Both the position numbers and the translations under genes were made by a program. A stretch of DNA of 64,000 bases, taken from the NCBI GenBank assembly GCA_028716975.1, contig JAQUOU010000003.1, forward strand, positions 124,001 through 188,000, read 5' to 3'. The notes under the pieces are model-generated. The model was not told the DNA's origin, made no database searches, and saw only the letters and a list, made by a program, of their open reading frames with translations. Numbering within the stretch: position 1 is the first letter of the stretch; every line of letters starts with the position of its first letter. Of the stretch, positions 36,001-45,256 are shown piece by piece. This DNA is from Methylobacter sp. Lineage in GTDB: Bacteria; Pseudomonadota; Gammaproteobacteria; Methylococcales; Methylomonadaceae.

Positions 36001-36521
36001 ATGCTCTGGAATCTTGCGACCGATAACATCATCAGACAGCTGCCCGTACACGAGCAGCTATTCGCGTACGCATACTTGTCTGCGGCGCATGTTTTGTGTG
36101 CGAAGACCCTTGAGCGTGCAGAGGCGCGCGACTGGTCCGCTGGAGCTGTAATTCTGATGAACGCATCCCATGCTGTCGAGATCTTCCTGAAGGCAACCCT
36201 TCTCAAGCGCGATGAGTCAGTTGACGTTTGGCAGTTCGGTCACGATATTGCGGAGCTGGCCAAAGAATACGAGAAGCAATATCCGGAGGCGGAGTGGGCC
36301 TGAGATATTCTATTTCGGCAATCGCAGCCCGACGGGCTTAGCGCGGAGCAAAAGCGTATCTATCGTGATGGTGTGGCCCCACCAAGCATTGAGTTTCGCT
36401 ATCCGGTCACGAGCAAAGTCAACCCTGGATCACTTTGCATGGTTTTGAGCCCCATTCGTTTGCCCGCAATCTCAAGAGAATCGAGGAAGACTTTTACCGC
36501 ATCTGTAACCGCAAGGCCTAA
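36001..36521 (+). pseudogene. Broken HEPN-like gene
   Basis: ATG at 36001 opens ML-WNLATDNIIRQLPVHEQL, a helical sequence with NASHAVEIFLKATLL, which fits HEPN-type proteins. An in-frame TGA (36301-36303) interrupts it after AEWA. The same frame continues as DILFRQSQPDGLSAEQKRIY (directly after the stop), then a frameshift near 36420 leads to HGFEPHSFARNLKRIEEDFY and a natural stop TAA at 36519-36521. So one nonsense and one frameshift lesion are present. Start and end coincide with attC-like cores, suggesting a former cassette. Confidence 0.7.
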
Positions 36522-37099
36522 TCAGTCGCTCTAGCCGACTTGCGTCGGCAAGCCTCTGCTCGCGGCTCAGCTTCAACTTTGAACGCCTGCTTTCCAGAAG
36601 AGAGTCCTACACAGAAATTTTATGACGTCTCTTGATAATCGAAAGCGGATAATTATAGTTTCAGCTATTATCGGCAAAAGTCTGAATTATTTCCTTACCC
36701 TATCAGTTCAAATGTGAACTAATACAGCCTGATCAAGCTCAAGTGAAGTTCTTGAGGCTTGGTAGACCAAAATATCCTGATGCGCTTTACCCATTTTAGG
36801 GGGAGGCCGCGTAACAAAAGTATTTCTAGAACATATTAGACTTGATAACCTGCTGGATGTGTTGTTCATATGATCATACACGTCAGTTCGGTATGCGCCT
36901 CTTTTTTAGGCATCGGCGGAAGCAGAACCTGTCCTCACAGCAGTCGTGAAGAAAGGCTGGGGCCGCCGATGCTATGAACGGTCGTGTACAATTGCCAGTC
37001 ATTTTATGGGCAAGGACGCTCAACAAGGTTTTCGCAAAAATAGCGATTCCCCGCTTAGTATTAATTAAAGTTCAGCAAGACGCCTTGAATAGAACTACC
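36522..37099. other. Gene-poor stretch with attC-like and inverted-repeat structures
   Basis: A hairpin GCCGAC-TTGC-GTCGGC lies at 36534-36549 just downstream of the pseudogene. A large imperfect inverted repeat has arms at 36877-36889/36976-36988 and 36910-36919/36963-36972. No convincing open frame. Confidence 0.5.
36877..36988. repeat. Nested imperfect inverted repeat
   Basis: The inner arms GCATCGGCGG (36910-36919) and CCGCCGATGC (36963-36972) are a perfect 10-bp inverted repeat with a 43-base loop. The outer arms TACACGTCAGTTC and GAACGGTCGTGTA match at 11 of 13 positions. It could be a folded RNA or an element remnant. Confidence 0.7.
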
Positions 37100-38344
37100 T
37101 CAATTTCCCGCTCTTTTCTTCATGATAAACGTGGCGTTTTTAGCGGCGGAAGATTCTGAGGATTTACAATTGGTTTCCAAAGGATCATCCTGTTGGATCA
37201 AATTATCCTTGATGATTTCTTGAGCCCTGGCTTCCGCTTCCGCCAGTTCATCCGTAAAAATGTCGGTTTGATACTCCTGAGTGGATACTTCCGCCAGCGA
37301 TGCGCCCACGGGCTGATCCGAATCTTCGATATTGATCGATGTCCGGGTTGAAAGCCCCGGACGTACGGGTTTTTTCATGATCTCATCTTTCCGTAGGGCG
37401 ATACGCACGGGAACGCGCTCCACGATGTGAATAAAATTTCCGGCGGCGTTATCCGGCGGCAGTAAGGCAAAGACGCTGCCGGTGCCTGGCGTCAATCCTT
37501 CCACCGTTCCGTGATAGATAAAGTTTTCGCCGTACAGGTCGACGCTGATTTCCGCCTTTTGGCCGGGCCGCACTCTCGCCAGCTCGGTTTCCCGCAAATT
37601 TGCCTCTACCCACAGATGTTCCAGGGGTACCAGCGTCATAAGCGGATCGCCGGGCTGAACGCGGTTTCCTACCTGAACCTTGCGCATGGATACATAGCCG
37701 GAAACGGGAGCACGGATTTGCTGGCGTGAATATTCAAGATAGGCGGCGATAAATTTATACTTGGCCGCTTCCACGTCCGGGTGCAAAATCCTAGTCGTGC
37801 CGCCTACTCTCGCTTCAATGGATTGAAGTTCGGCTTCGGCCTCTTTTTTGTCCGCTTCGAGCGCCGTCATCTGATCCTCGGCATTCTGCAGCACCTGCTC
37901 GGATACCGACCCAGTTGGAACCGCCTGCCGTATGCGCATTAAATCATGGCGCACCTGGGCTAGGCGGGCGGAGCGGGCAATCAGTTTTTGGCACATTTGC
38001 CGGTGAGTGGAAAAAACCGCGCCGATTTCGCGCACTACCTGTCCCAGTTCGCCGCGGCTTTGGCCCAGAGCGGTCTCAGCGCGATGCTCGTCAAGACGGA
38101 CTAGCAGATCGCCTTTGTTCACATACTGGCTTTCCTCGGTCAATACCTGCGTGACAATGCCGGTGGCGTCAGCCTCGACCGGAATAAGATTGCCGGTGAT
38201 GAAGGCGTTGTGGCTGACTACCCAGAACCGGTAGGAATACCACCAGTAGCCTGCATAAACCAAAGCGCTCGCCGCCAGCATCAGCAGAACCAATAACAGG
38301 TAGCGGTTGCGTCGGGCGCGGATGGACTTGGGGGAGATTTTCAT
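37100..38344 (-). CDS. EmrA/HlyD-type membrane-fusion adaptor
   Basis: Periplasmic adaptor for a tripartite efflux pump, 414 aa. An N-terminal membrane helix (about residues 15-38, YLLLVLLMLAASALVYAG) is followed by an HlyD-type barrel-sandwich core: AFITGNLIPVEADATGIV, a coiled coil with QSRGELGQVVREIGAVF, and VSGYVSMRKVQVGNRVQPGDPLMTLVP. The C-terminal ~75 residues are charged and disordered. It is the last gene of a four-gene efflux operon. Confidence 0.9.
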   Translation of the reverse strand: MKISPKSIRARRNRYLLLVLLMLAASALVYAGYWWYSYRFWVVSHNAFITGNLIPVEADATGIVTQVLTEESQYVNKGDLLVRLDEHRAETALGQSRGELGQVVREIGAVFSTHRQMCQKLIARSARLAQVRHDLMRIRQAVPTGSVSEQVLQNAEDQMTALEADKKEAEAELQSIEARVGGTTRILHPDVEAAKYKFIAAYLEYSRQQIRAPVSGYVSMRKVQVGNRVQPGDPLMTLVPLEHLWVEANLRETELARVRPGQKAEISVDLYGENFIYHGTVEGLTPGTGSVFALLPPDNAAGNFIHIVERVPVRIALRKDEIMKKPVRPGLSTRTSINIEDSDQPVGASLAEVSTQEYQTDIFTDELAEAEARAQEIIKDNLIQQDDPLETNCKSSESSAAKNATFIMKKRAGN

Positions 38345-38412
38345 GGACAGTTATGATGAGCGGCTCAAAATTTTTCTTGATTGTTTCATGCCGCTGGCAC
38401 CCGGGCCTTGCA

Positions 38413-39966
38413 TTAGCTCTCCCAGGGCAGCCAGCTGAATGATTTCTGTTCGGGCTTGTGGGGCTTGTGCTGGATGGGCTGAAGATTATTCACATACCCG
38501 CCGCCCAATGCTTCCATTAAATCCACTATCGCGGCCAGCTGGTCGGCCTCTAGAGTCTTGGCGACATATTCCTGATTCAGCACGTCATGCTGGCGCGCCA
38601 GCAATGCCCGGCGATCATCGAGGCCGCTGCGGAACCGGACTTCAGCGAAACTCAGGTTTTCGTGCTGTGCGGACAGCAGGCGGTCATGCGCTTCCAGTAT
38701 CGAGCGCGATTCACGCCAGCGGCTCAGGCTATCGGCGACTTCCTGCACGGCCTGCAGCAAGGTTTTATTGTAAAGCTCCACGGCTTCATCATACTCCGCC
38801 CGCTGCGCCGACAGCTCGCCGCGCAGGCGTCCGCCTTCGAATAACGGAAGCCGCAAGCCGGGCGCAATTCCATAAGAGAAGCTGGAACCGGAGAACAGGA
38901 CATTGGCAAGCGAACTCGCCCCCTTCGTCAATCTGAGCGCATTTATACCGGCAAAGGCGGTCAGGTCGATAGTGGGCAAGAAACTGGCCTTGGCGACTTT
39001 GACCCGCTGCGCAGCAGCCTCGGCGCGGTGCAGGGCGGAAGCAAGATCGGGGCGATGGCTAAGCAATTCCAGCGGCAGCTTGGCAGGCAGCCGCATTTGT
39101 TCCGAATGGATTTCCGGTTGGGCAAACAGGTTTTGCGTGGCGTCAGGCCCATTCCCGATCAGTTTCGCCAGCAGGTTCCGCTGGATGTCCAGCTGATCCC
39201 GTAGCCCCGCTTCGCGCTTGTTCGCTTGCTCCAATTCAATGGCGGCCTGCTTCACGCGATCGGCGGAATCCAGTCCCAGCCGCAGGCGGATTTCGTCCAT
39301 GTTAAGCAAACCGCGCCGCAGCTCAACCATTTGATGCGCCAGCTCCAGCTGCTGTTTGAGCGCCACGCCATGTATGTAAGATCTGGCAATGGCGGTTGTC
39401 AACTGAAGCAGCACTTCGGCCTGCTCCGCTTCCTCGGCGGCCGCCTCACCCAGCGCCGCTTCCAGCGCCGCGCGGTTTTTCCCCCAGAAATCGAATTCAT
39501 AACGAAGATTAAAAGGATTAATCTGGCCGAAGACAATATTAGCCCCCGCCGTCTCGCGGTTGAGCGCGGCGAATACGCCGTTTTCTGAAATACGTTTATT
39601 CTCGAAGTCCACCTCGGCATCCAGGAAAGGCAGAAGCCTTGCGCCTTCCACGCGAACCAGGGCTTGCGCTTGACGCAAACGAACGCTGGCAACCTTAAGA
39701 CCGATGTTTTCTTTAAGAGCGGTATCCATCAGTTGATTGAGTTCCGCGCTGCCGAATTCCCGCCACCAGCGTTCAGGCGGCCAGTGATCGTCAGGAATAC
39801 CCGGCTTATCCAAATTAGCATGAGATAAGGCATGCGCCATGGACGGGGTTTTCAGGAACTCGGCCGGTTGGTCTCCTTTCGGTATCCAGGCGCAACCGGC
39901 CATCAGCAGCATGAAACCCAAAAATCCAGGGTAAAGCAATTGCTTCGGTGCGAGGCGGCGAATCAT
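38413..39966 (-). CDS. NodT-type outer-membrane efflux lipoprotein
   Basis: TolC-like outer-membrane channel of the NodT/OprM family, 517 aa. Lipobox LMAGC near residue 25. Then the paired helical repeats of the OEP fold, with PERWWREFGSAELNQLMDTAL, RLRQAQALVRVEGARLLP and RPDLASALHRAEAAAQRVKVAKASFLP marking the two halves. It overlaps the MFS gene by four bases and lies 68 bases before the adaptor, forming the outer-membrane part of the pump. Confidence 0.93.
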   Translation of the reverse strand: MIRRLAPKQLLYPGFLGFMLLMAGCAWIPKGDQPAEFLKTPSMAHALSHANLDKPGIPDDHWPPERWWREFGSAELNQLMDTALKENIGLKVASVRLRQAQALVRVEGARLLPFLDAEVDFENKRISENGVFAALNRETAGANIVFGQINPFNLRYEFDFWGKNRAALEAALGEAAAEEAEQAEVLLQLTTAIARSYIHGVALKQQLELAHQMVELRRGLLNMDEIRLRLGLDSADRVKQAAIELEQANKREAGLRDQLDIQRNLLAKLIGNGPDATQNLFAQPEIHSEQMRLPAKLPLELLSHRPDLASALHRAEAAAQRVKVAKASFLPTIDLTAFAGINALRLTKGASSLANVLFSGSSFSYGIAPGLRLPLFEGGRLRGELSAQRAEYDEAVELYNKTLLQAVQEVADSLSRWRESRSILEAHDRLLSAQHENLSFAEVRFRSGLDDRRALLARQHDVLNQEYVAKTLEADQLAAIVDLMEALGGGYVNNLQPIQHKPHKPEQKSFSWLPWES

Positions 39967-41558
39967 GGTTCACCCATTATCTGTTCCGCGCGCAGGTCGC
40001 CTAGCTCTTCCGTCAGAGCCGGGTAAAGAGGCTGATGAGTCGGATAAGCCAGCCATACCAGCGCTGCCAATCCGAGAAAGATATAGCTGGCCAGCAGAAA
40101 CGCATCGTTCAGCGACAGGATGGCGGCATGCTGTCTGATGAGAGCCAGCAGTCTGCTGTTGACCATGCTTTTATCAACGCCTGCTGCCTCAATCTGCGCA
40201 GAAAATCCTTGCAGGGCATCAAGAGAAGCAAATCGACGTCCTCCGAATTGATCGGCAAAATGAAGCTGATGAAAGGGAATGCGCCGAAAGAGCACGACGC
40301 CTTCCAGAGTGATCCCGAATGCGCCGGCGATAACCCGCAGAAATCCCGTTTCTTCAGCGGCGCGCAGTTCTTGATCGCCGGATAGTCCGTGCAGAGTCAG
40401 CTTGGTCAGCGGCATGAAAAACGAGCCCAGAAAAAAGCCAAGCAGCAGCATGGGCCAAAAAAGCTGATCGAATGAGCCGGGATCATCGAACAAGCCCAGC
40501 CAATAAAATGTCAAGGAGAAACCCAGCAGATTAAGACAGGCTGGCAAGCGCGCGTCCAGCCGCTTTGGCAGCTTGTGCATCAAAACAGTCACCGGCGCCG
40601 CAAGCAGGATCATGGGCAGGTAAGCCATACCCGCGAGAAAGGAAGAATAACCCAGCAATAGTTGAAGCTGGACAATGAACACGGACATCAGCCCCTGGAT
40701 TAAAAGAAATCCCACCGCCAGACAAACCACCCCTATGGTAAAATTACGGTGAGCGAAAAGACGGATATTGAAAGCCGGATGGCGTTCGCCTGCTTCCCAG
40801 ATAATAAAACAGGGCAAGGCAATGATCAGCACGACCAGCATGCTGCATAGCAAAGGCGAGTCCAGCCAGTCAAAATCATTGCCCAGATTCAGAAGAGTCT
40901 GGATGCTGCCGAGAATCAAAAACAGCAGGACGAAGCCGATGCCGTCGAAATGGGCGCGGCTGCGCTCGAATCCGCGCCCCGCGAGCAAGGAGCCGGTAAT
41001 GCCGGCAATAGCCAAGGCCAAAAAGGCGTTCAGGTAAAACAGGTAACGCCAGCCCAGTTCATCAGCGAGGATTCCGCCCGCGGGAAAGCTGATGGTGAAA
41101 GGCATCAGCGTGACCAGTCCCCATATGCCCAAGCCCAGCAATTTCAGCCGGGCGGGATATTCTTTCAAGAGCAGGGATTGGCCGATATAGAGCGTAATTC
41201 CTCCTGAAAATCCGAGCAGAACGCGTCCCGTAACAAACAGCCACAAGCTCTGGCTGATCGCGCATAAGTAAGAAGCCAAGGCATAGGCGGCAAACGCCGC
41301 TATGAAGAGGCGGTAATCGCCTGTAATGCCCGATAGCCAGCGCGCGATAGGGAACGCCAGCGCTAGGGCGATTATGAAGTATGTCTGGCCCCAGGTGCCG
41401 AAGCTCGGCAATACGCCGCCCAGATCGCCGGCAACGTGCGGCAGCAGCGCAATATAAGCTCCGATATTGAACAATACAGCCATGTGTCCCAAGGACAGCG
41501 CGACATTAAACAAAATGAAGCGCCATCCGCGCAGGCGTTTAGCGTAGACAATCGTCAT
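39963..41558 (-). CDS. DHA2/EmrB-type MFS drug transporter
   Basis: Inner-membrane drug:H+ antiporter, 531 aa with about 14 membrane helices. N-terminal helices include FNVALSLGHMAVLFNIGAYI and WGQTYFIIALALAFPIARWL, the central part has GGITLYIGQSLLLKEYPARLK, and the C-terminal helices ASYIFLGLAALVWLAY. It would pair with the EmrA-type adaptor and the NodT channel. The substrate is unknown. Confidence 0.9.
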   Translation of the reverse strand: MTIVYAKRLRGWRFILFNVALSLGHMAVLFNIGAYIALLPHVAGDLGGVLPSFGTWGQTYFIIALALAFPIARWLSGITGDYRLFIAAFAAYALASYLCAISQSLWLFVTGRVLLGFSGGITLYIGQSLLLKEYPARLKLLGLGIWGLVTLMPFTISFPAGGILADELGWRYLFYLNAFLALAIAGITGSLLAGRGFERSRAHFDGIGFVLLFLILGSIQTLLNLGNDFDWLDSPLLCSMLVVLIIALPCFIIWEAGERHPAFNIRLFAHRNFTIGVVCLAVGFLLIQGLMSVFIVQLQLLLGYSSFLAGMAYLPMILLAAPVTVLMHKLPKRLDARLPACLNLLGFSLTFYWLGLFDDPGSFDQLFWPMLLLGFFLGSFFMPLTKLTLHGLSGDQELRAAEETGFLRVIAGAFGITLEGVVLFRRIPFHQLHFADQFGGRRFASLDALQGFSAQIEAAGVDKSMVNSRLLALIRQHAAILSLNDAFLLASYIFLGLAALVWLAYPTHQPLYPALTEELGDLRAEQIMGEP

Positions 41559-41564
41559 GCAAGC

Positions 41565-42587
41565 TTAATAATTTATCTCTGTCTGGACAGCGGAAAGGTT
41601 TTGACCGGACAGGCTTGGCGATAACCCGAGATCATCTAGCCCTTGCGTAATAAGCTGGGCGCCTATTTTTTGTACAAGCTGCTTGAAATTCGCGCCGTCC
41701 GGGCTTAGCAACGCCTGAGCAGAGTCTTCGGCAGAAAAGCTTTTCGCCTTGGCTTTGCCTATGACTTGCCCGGTATCCGGATCAATTAACTTGAGCAAAA
41801 CCATTAACGAGGTTTGGACATCAAAAATCCTGTAAGCGCCGATGCCAACTTCCACGACGGCGTCAACGCGATTCATCGGCTCCCTTTGCCGGTAATCGAC
41901 GGCGGATTTATCCTGCCCGTACCATTGCCGGACAGCATCATGCCAGTGGCCGAGATTAGCGTTGCGGTTTTCCTTCGCCATGGGAAGCCGGTTATATGTT
42001 TGGCTTATTACAGTTTTGACGCGGCCGGCATTTAATTGGGATACTGCTTCCTGAGCCAGGGCGAGCGAGGGAGACCAGCTTTCCTCAAGCGGAGCGGTTC
42101 CGGACGAGTCCGCAACCGGATGTAAATCATCCGCGGGCGCGACGCTGTCGTCCTCGCTTACATACCCGGCGATTAATACGCCGCCTGGGCTTCTGTATAT
42201 TTTCTTCTCCAGCATTACTGAGAGGGGCAGGCTTTGAAACTGGTATTGCCGGTAAACGGGGATCCGGGTTTCAATCAAATCCGGAATGACTTCAAGCGGC
42301 GGGGCTTCCATGGGCACCACAAGCATGGTGCCTATTCCAGGCGTATAGCCCGTCGGTTTGGGCGGCAACGCTTGGCAGCCGCCGGTTGCAAGCAGCAGCA
42401 TAAGCAATGCGCACTGGCTTTTTATTGCCGGCAAACAGCGCTGAATATTAAATATTTTTTCGAACCAGCAGCAGCTGTTCGCTTTCTCCGACGTTTTTCG
42501 GTAAATCCAATTCAGGAACATGCCGGTAGTGGTTTCGTTGATTGATTTTCCATCAAAGGTTTTATGTTTAAGGTAATTTTGTATCAT
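41565..42587 (-). CDS. Lipoprotein at head of efflux operon
   Basis: A 340-aa protein with an unusually long N-terminus. The start ATG at 42587 follows a strong GGAGAAAAAA site. The hydrophobic signal-like segment ALLMLLLATGGC only appears at residues ~60-71, preceded by 58 polar residues. The Cys71 lipobox (ATGGC) argues for a lipoprotein. The mature part is mixed alpha/beta with TMLVVPMEAPPLEVIPDLIE, a VIGKAKAKSFS segment, and no family I recognise. It is the first gene of the efflux operon and ends six bases before the MFS gene starts. Confidence 0.65.
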   Translation of the reverse strand: MIQNYLKHKTFDGKSINETTTGMFLNWIYRKTSEKANSCCWFEKIFNIQRCLPAIKSQCALLMLLLATGGCQALPPKPTGYTPGIGTMLVVPMEAPPLEVIPDLIETRIPVYRQYQFQSLPLSVMLEKKIYRSPGGVLIAGYVSEDDSVAPADDLHPVADSSGTAPLEESWSPSLALAQEAVSQLNAGRVKTVISQTYNRLPMAKENRNANLGHWHDAVRQWYGQDKSAVDYRQREPMNRVDAVVEVGIGAYRIFDVQTSLMVLLKLIDPDTGQVIGKAKAKSFSAEDSAQALLSPDGANFKQLVQKIGAQLITQGLDDLGLSPSLSGQNLSAVQTEINY

Positions 42588-42727
42588 CTTTTTTCTCCAG
42601 GCTGGTTATAACTAAATCCATTGCTGCAAGAGATTTATAAATTTATGAGTACTAATATATGGACTTGTTCATATAAGACAAACGATATTTATTGGACATT
42701 AGTATCGATATATCCGATATTAATAGA
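42588..42727. promoter_or_regulatory. Divergent control region, efflux operon / lysR
   Basis: 140 AT-rich bases between the efflux operon and a divergent LysR gene. Such regions usually carry the LysR operator (T-N11-A); several loose candidates exist but none stands out. Confidence 0.45.
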
Positions 42728-43582
42728 ATGGATATAGATCAGATTAAAACCTTTTTAAGCGTGGCCGCTAACGGCAGTTTTCTGGAAGCGGCCGGCAGGC
42801 TTTATGTTACCCAGTCGACCGTGAGCACACGCATGCAGCGGCTGGAATCCTATCTGGGCGTTACCTTATTTGTGCGCAACCGCTCGGGCGCCGCGTTAAC
42901 GCTGTCAGGGCAGCGTTTTTTGCGTCATGCCAAATCCATGTTGTTAACCCTGGAACAGGCGCGGCATGATATTGGCTTGCCCGGCCGGTTTCGCGCCAGC
43001 ATTACCGTGGGTGCACGGATCGCCTTATGGGAAGAGTTATTGCCTCGATGGATCGGCGCTTTGCGGCGGCAGGCGCCCGATATCTCCATTCGCAGCGAAA
43101 TCGGCTTTGAAGAAGATTTGATGCGGGGGCTCATCGAAGGCAGAATCGATGTGGGCATGATGTACACGCCGCAGCACAGTCCCGGCCTTCAGATTGAACA
43201 CTTATTCGATGAAACGCTCGTGCTGGTGACGACTGATCCGGCCAAGCCCTGGCCCAATGAAGATTATATTTATGTAGACTGGGGCCCGGCCTTCTACGCC
43301 CAGCACAACATCAGCTACCCGGACTTCGAACGCCCTCCGCAAGTGGTGAATATCGGCTGGCTGGGAGTGCAGCTGATAATCAGCAACGGCGGTTCATGTT
43401 TTCTGCCGGCGCGGATAGCCAAGCCTTTAATCGAAGCCGGAAAGTTATTCCATGTTCCCGGCAGTCTGCAATTCCGGCTACCCGCTTATAGGGTTTTTCC
43501 AACCGGTAGCGATTCAATTGTTTTGCGGCAAGTGCTGGACAGCTTGCGTTTATTGGCCGTGATTGAGCAAAAAAAGCTATAA
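42728..43582 (+). CDS. LysR-family regulator
   Basis: A 284-aa LTTR from the ATG at 42728 (MDIDQIKTFLSVAANGSFLEAA). An upstream TTG at 42692 adds 12 residues. The N-terminal winged helix has RLYVTQSTVSTRMQRLESYLGVTLFVR (about 19-45). The C-terminal effector domain shows LEQARHDIG, GRIDVGMMYTP and the second Rossmann-like lobe. Divergent from the efflux operon, so it is the likely regulator of that operon. Confidence 0.9.
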   Translation: MDIDQIKTFLSVAANGSFLEAAGRLYVTQSTVSTRMQRLESYLGVTLFVRNRSGAALTLSGQRFLRHAKSMLLTLEQARHDIGLPGRFRASITVGARIALWEELLPRWIGALRRQAPDISIRSEIGFEEDLMRGLIEGRIDVGMMYTPQHSPGLQIEHLFDETLVLVTTDPAKPWPNEDYIYVDWGPAFYAQHNISYPDFERPPQVVNIGWLGVQLIISNGGSCFLPARIAKPLIEAGKLFHVPGSLQFRLPAYRVFPTGSDSIVLRQVLDSLRLLAVIEQKKL

Positions 43583-43695
43583 ATTAAGGCTAATCTTTAG
43601 ATCCAGACGTGAAACCTGAAGAGAATCCAAAAGCCCCAGCGTGTCTGCTCCCAAAAATATTTCACTATGCAGCCTATCAATTGAGCTTGAAGTCT

Positions 43696-44682
43696 TTATT
43701 TTTCTATGGAAGCAACATGGAAAGCGTCAGCATAAATATCGTTCAGGGATGCGCCTTTCAAGTACGCCATTTTCCTGGTCTGGTTTACCATTTCCGGGTG
43801 GCCGCACAGATAAACGCGCCAGCCCTTGAAGGAGTGAGCGGATGACAATGCCACATCATGGGCGCGGCCCCGGGCATAGTCAGCTGCCATAGTGTCCCCT
43901 GAAAGGCACGGCGTGTATTGGAAATTCTCAAACTCCATTGCCATTTCACGCATTTCATCTTCAAGATAAAGTCCATCCGGATCGCGGCTGCCATGATACA
44001 AATAGATAGGGCCTGAATGTCCCTTGACTAAAGCATCAGTGACAATGCCCCAAAGCGGAGCCAGTCCGCTGCCGGTTCCGACCAGCAGCAGCGGTTGTTC
44101 AGCCCGTCCAGGCAGATAATGACAGCTGCCTTGCGCTTGTGAAATAGTTAATTCCATACCTATTTCCAGCTCATCATGCACCCAGGTACTGAATTGGCCA
44201 GCCGGCAATCGGCGGATATGAAACTCGAGAATATTTTCATGGTGCGGAATATTCGCGATTGAATAACTTCGTATGAGTCCATCGGGGCGTTTCAGGTTGA
44301 TAAACTGGCCGGCGAAAAAATGAAACTCGGTTTCGTATTCCAAAACCAATCTCAGAATATCAGGCGACAGCAATTGTTTTTTGACCACATTCGCTTCAAT
44401 CCATGCACCTTGCTGATTGGGCAGTTCAATGGTCATATTCTGCTCAGGGCGGCAAAGACAGGCAAGAAAATAATTCTGCTGTTGCAGAGTATCCTTAAGA
44501 CCTAGTTGAGCTGAGGCAGATGGAGCATTGTCAAGGCTGCGCATTAAACAGGACTGGCAGACGCCCTGCCGGCAACCGTTAGGTATGTCGCAGTTTTCCC
44601 TTAACAGGGTATCCAATACCGTTTCCCCCGGCTGGCAAGTGAAATCGTGTTCTTCGAATGTCAGGTTTGGCATGTGCTCCAT
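43696..44682 (-). CDS. 2Fe-2S ferredoxin / FNR-type reductase
   Basis: A 328-aa oxygenase-type reductase. The N-terminal plant-type 2Fe-2S domain has NGCRQGVCQSCLMR (about residues 35-48) and ACLCRP (about 75). The FAD domain has RSYSIANIPHH (about 140-150). The NAD(P)H domain has LLLVGTGSGLAPLWGI (about 200-215), and VYLCGHPEMV near the C-terminus. A start three codons later (ATG at 44673) is also possible. It ends the globin operon, 13 bases after the globin gene, so it may reduce the globin. Confidence 0.9.
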   Translation of the reverse strand: MEHMPNLTFEEHDFTCQPGETVLDTLLRENCDIPNGCRQGVCQSCLMRSLDNAPSASAQLGLKDTLQQQNYFLACLCRPEQNMTIELPNQQGAWIEANVVKKQLLSPDILRLVLEYETEFHFFAGQFINLKRPDGLIRSYSIANIPHHENILEFHIRRLPAGQFSTWVHDELEIGMELTISQAQGSCHYLPGRAEQPLLLVGTGSGLAPLWGIVTDALVKGHSGPIYLYHGSRDPDGLYLEDEMREMAMEFENFQYTPCLSGDTMAADYARGRAHDVALSSAHSFKGWRVYLCGHPEMVNQTRKMAYLKGASLNDIYADAFHVASIEK

Positions 44683-44695
44683 CTGCTATCTCATA

Positions 44696-45088
44696 TTATC
44701 TGTTCAATACGTCATTACGGGTGCTTTCCGCAATGGCTGCAACTTCGGCAATGAGTTCCGGAGGCACATTAAGCTCTTCCAGGGTGGCTCCCAAATGCTC
44801 CATTACGGCATCAAAATGGCTATCATCCAGGCCCATTTTAATAAACTGCGCATGCGCATTCCGCATATCGGTTCCTGTATAGTTATTCGGTCCCCCAAAA
44901 GCCATGGTTAAAAAAGCCTTTTGTTTGGCCATCTGAGTGTCCATATCGGTATTTTCGAAAAACCGGTTGATACGGTAATCCAGCAGGACTTTGCGGTAAA
45001 AAATATCCACAGCCGCATTAACAGCGGGTGCGCCGCCGATTTTATCAAATAATGTTTCGTTTACGGTTGTATCTACAGTTGCGCTCAT
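44696..45088 (-). CDS. Truncated haemoglobin, group I
   Basis: A 130-aa globin. The ATG at 45088 is preferred because a GGAA lies upstream of it; METL at 45100 adds four residues. The B-helix Tyr is in DIFYRKVLLDYRINRFF. The CD/EF stretch AFLTMAFGGPNNYTG and the proximal-His segment MRNAHAQFIKMGLDD are typical of trHbN. Such globins with a linked reductase can detoxify nitric oxide; that role is inferred from context. It is the first gene of a two-gene operon. Confidence 0.93.
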   Translation of the reverse strand: MSATVDTTVNETLFDKIGGAPAVNAAVDIFYRKVLLDYRINRFFENTDMDTQMAKQKAFLTMAFGGPNNYTGTDMRNAHAQFIKMGLDDSHFDAVMEHLGATLEELNVPPELIAEVAAIAESTRNDVLNR

Positions 45089-45100
45089 AAGTGTTTCCAT

Positions 45101-45256
45101 TGTGGTAAGATAATTTATAGTTCTTCAGCAAGTTTGCCGGGAAGGAGTTTATAATATCTTAAATACTTATGCAATATTTATATTTTAAAAGTTTTATATG
45201 TTATAGATGTCATATTCTGGTATGCTTAATCAAAGTTAGCAAAAATAGTGGTTTCC
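45101..45256. promoter_or_regulatory. Divergent control region, globin operon / regulator
   Basis: AT-rich intergenic region. The imperfect inverted repeat ATATG-N10-CATAT at 45196-45215 is a candidate operator for the divergent regulator. Confidence 0.45.

Noticed and set aside
36974..37159. A 61-codon frame after the nested inverted repeat
   Set aside because: It overlaps the end of the adaptor gene on the other strand and has no ribosome binding site.
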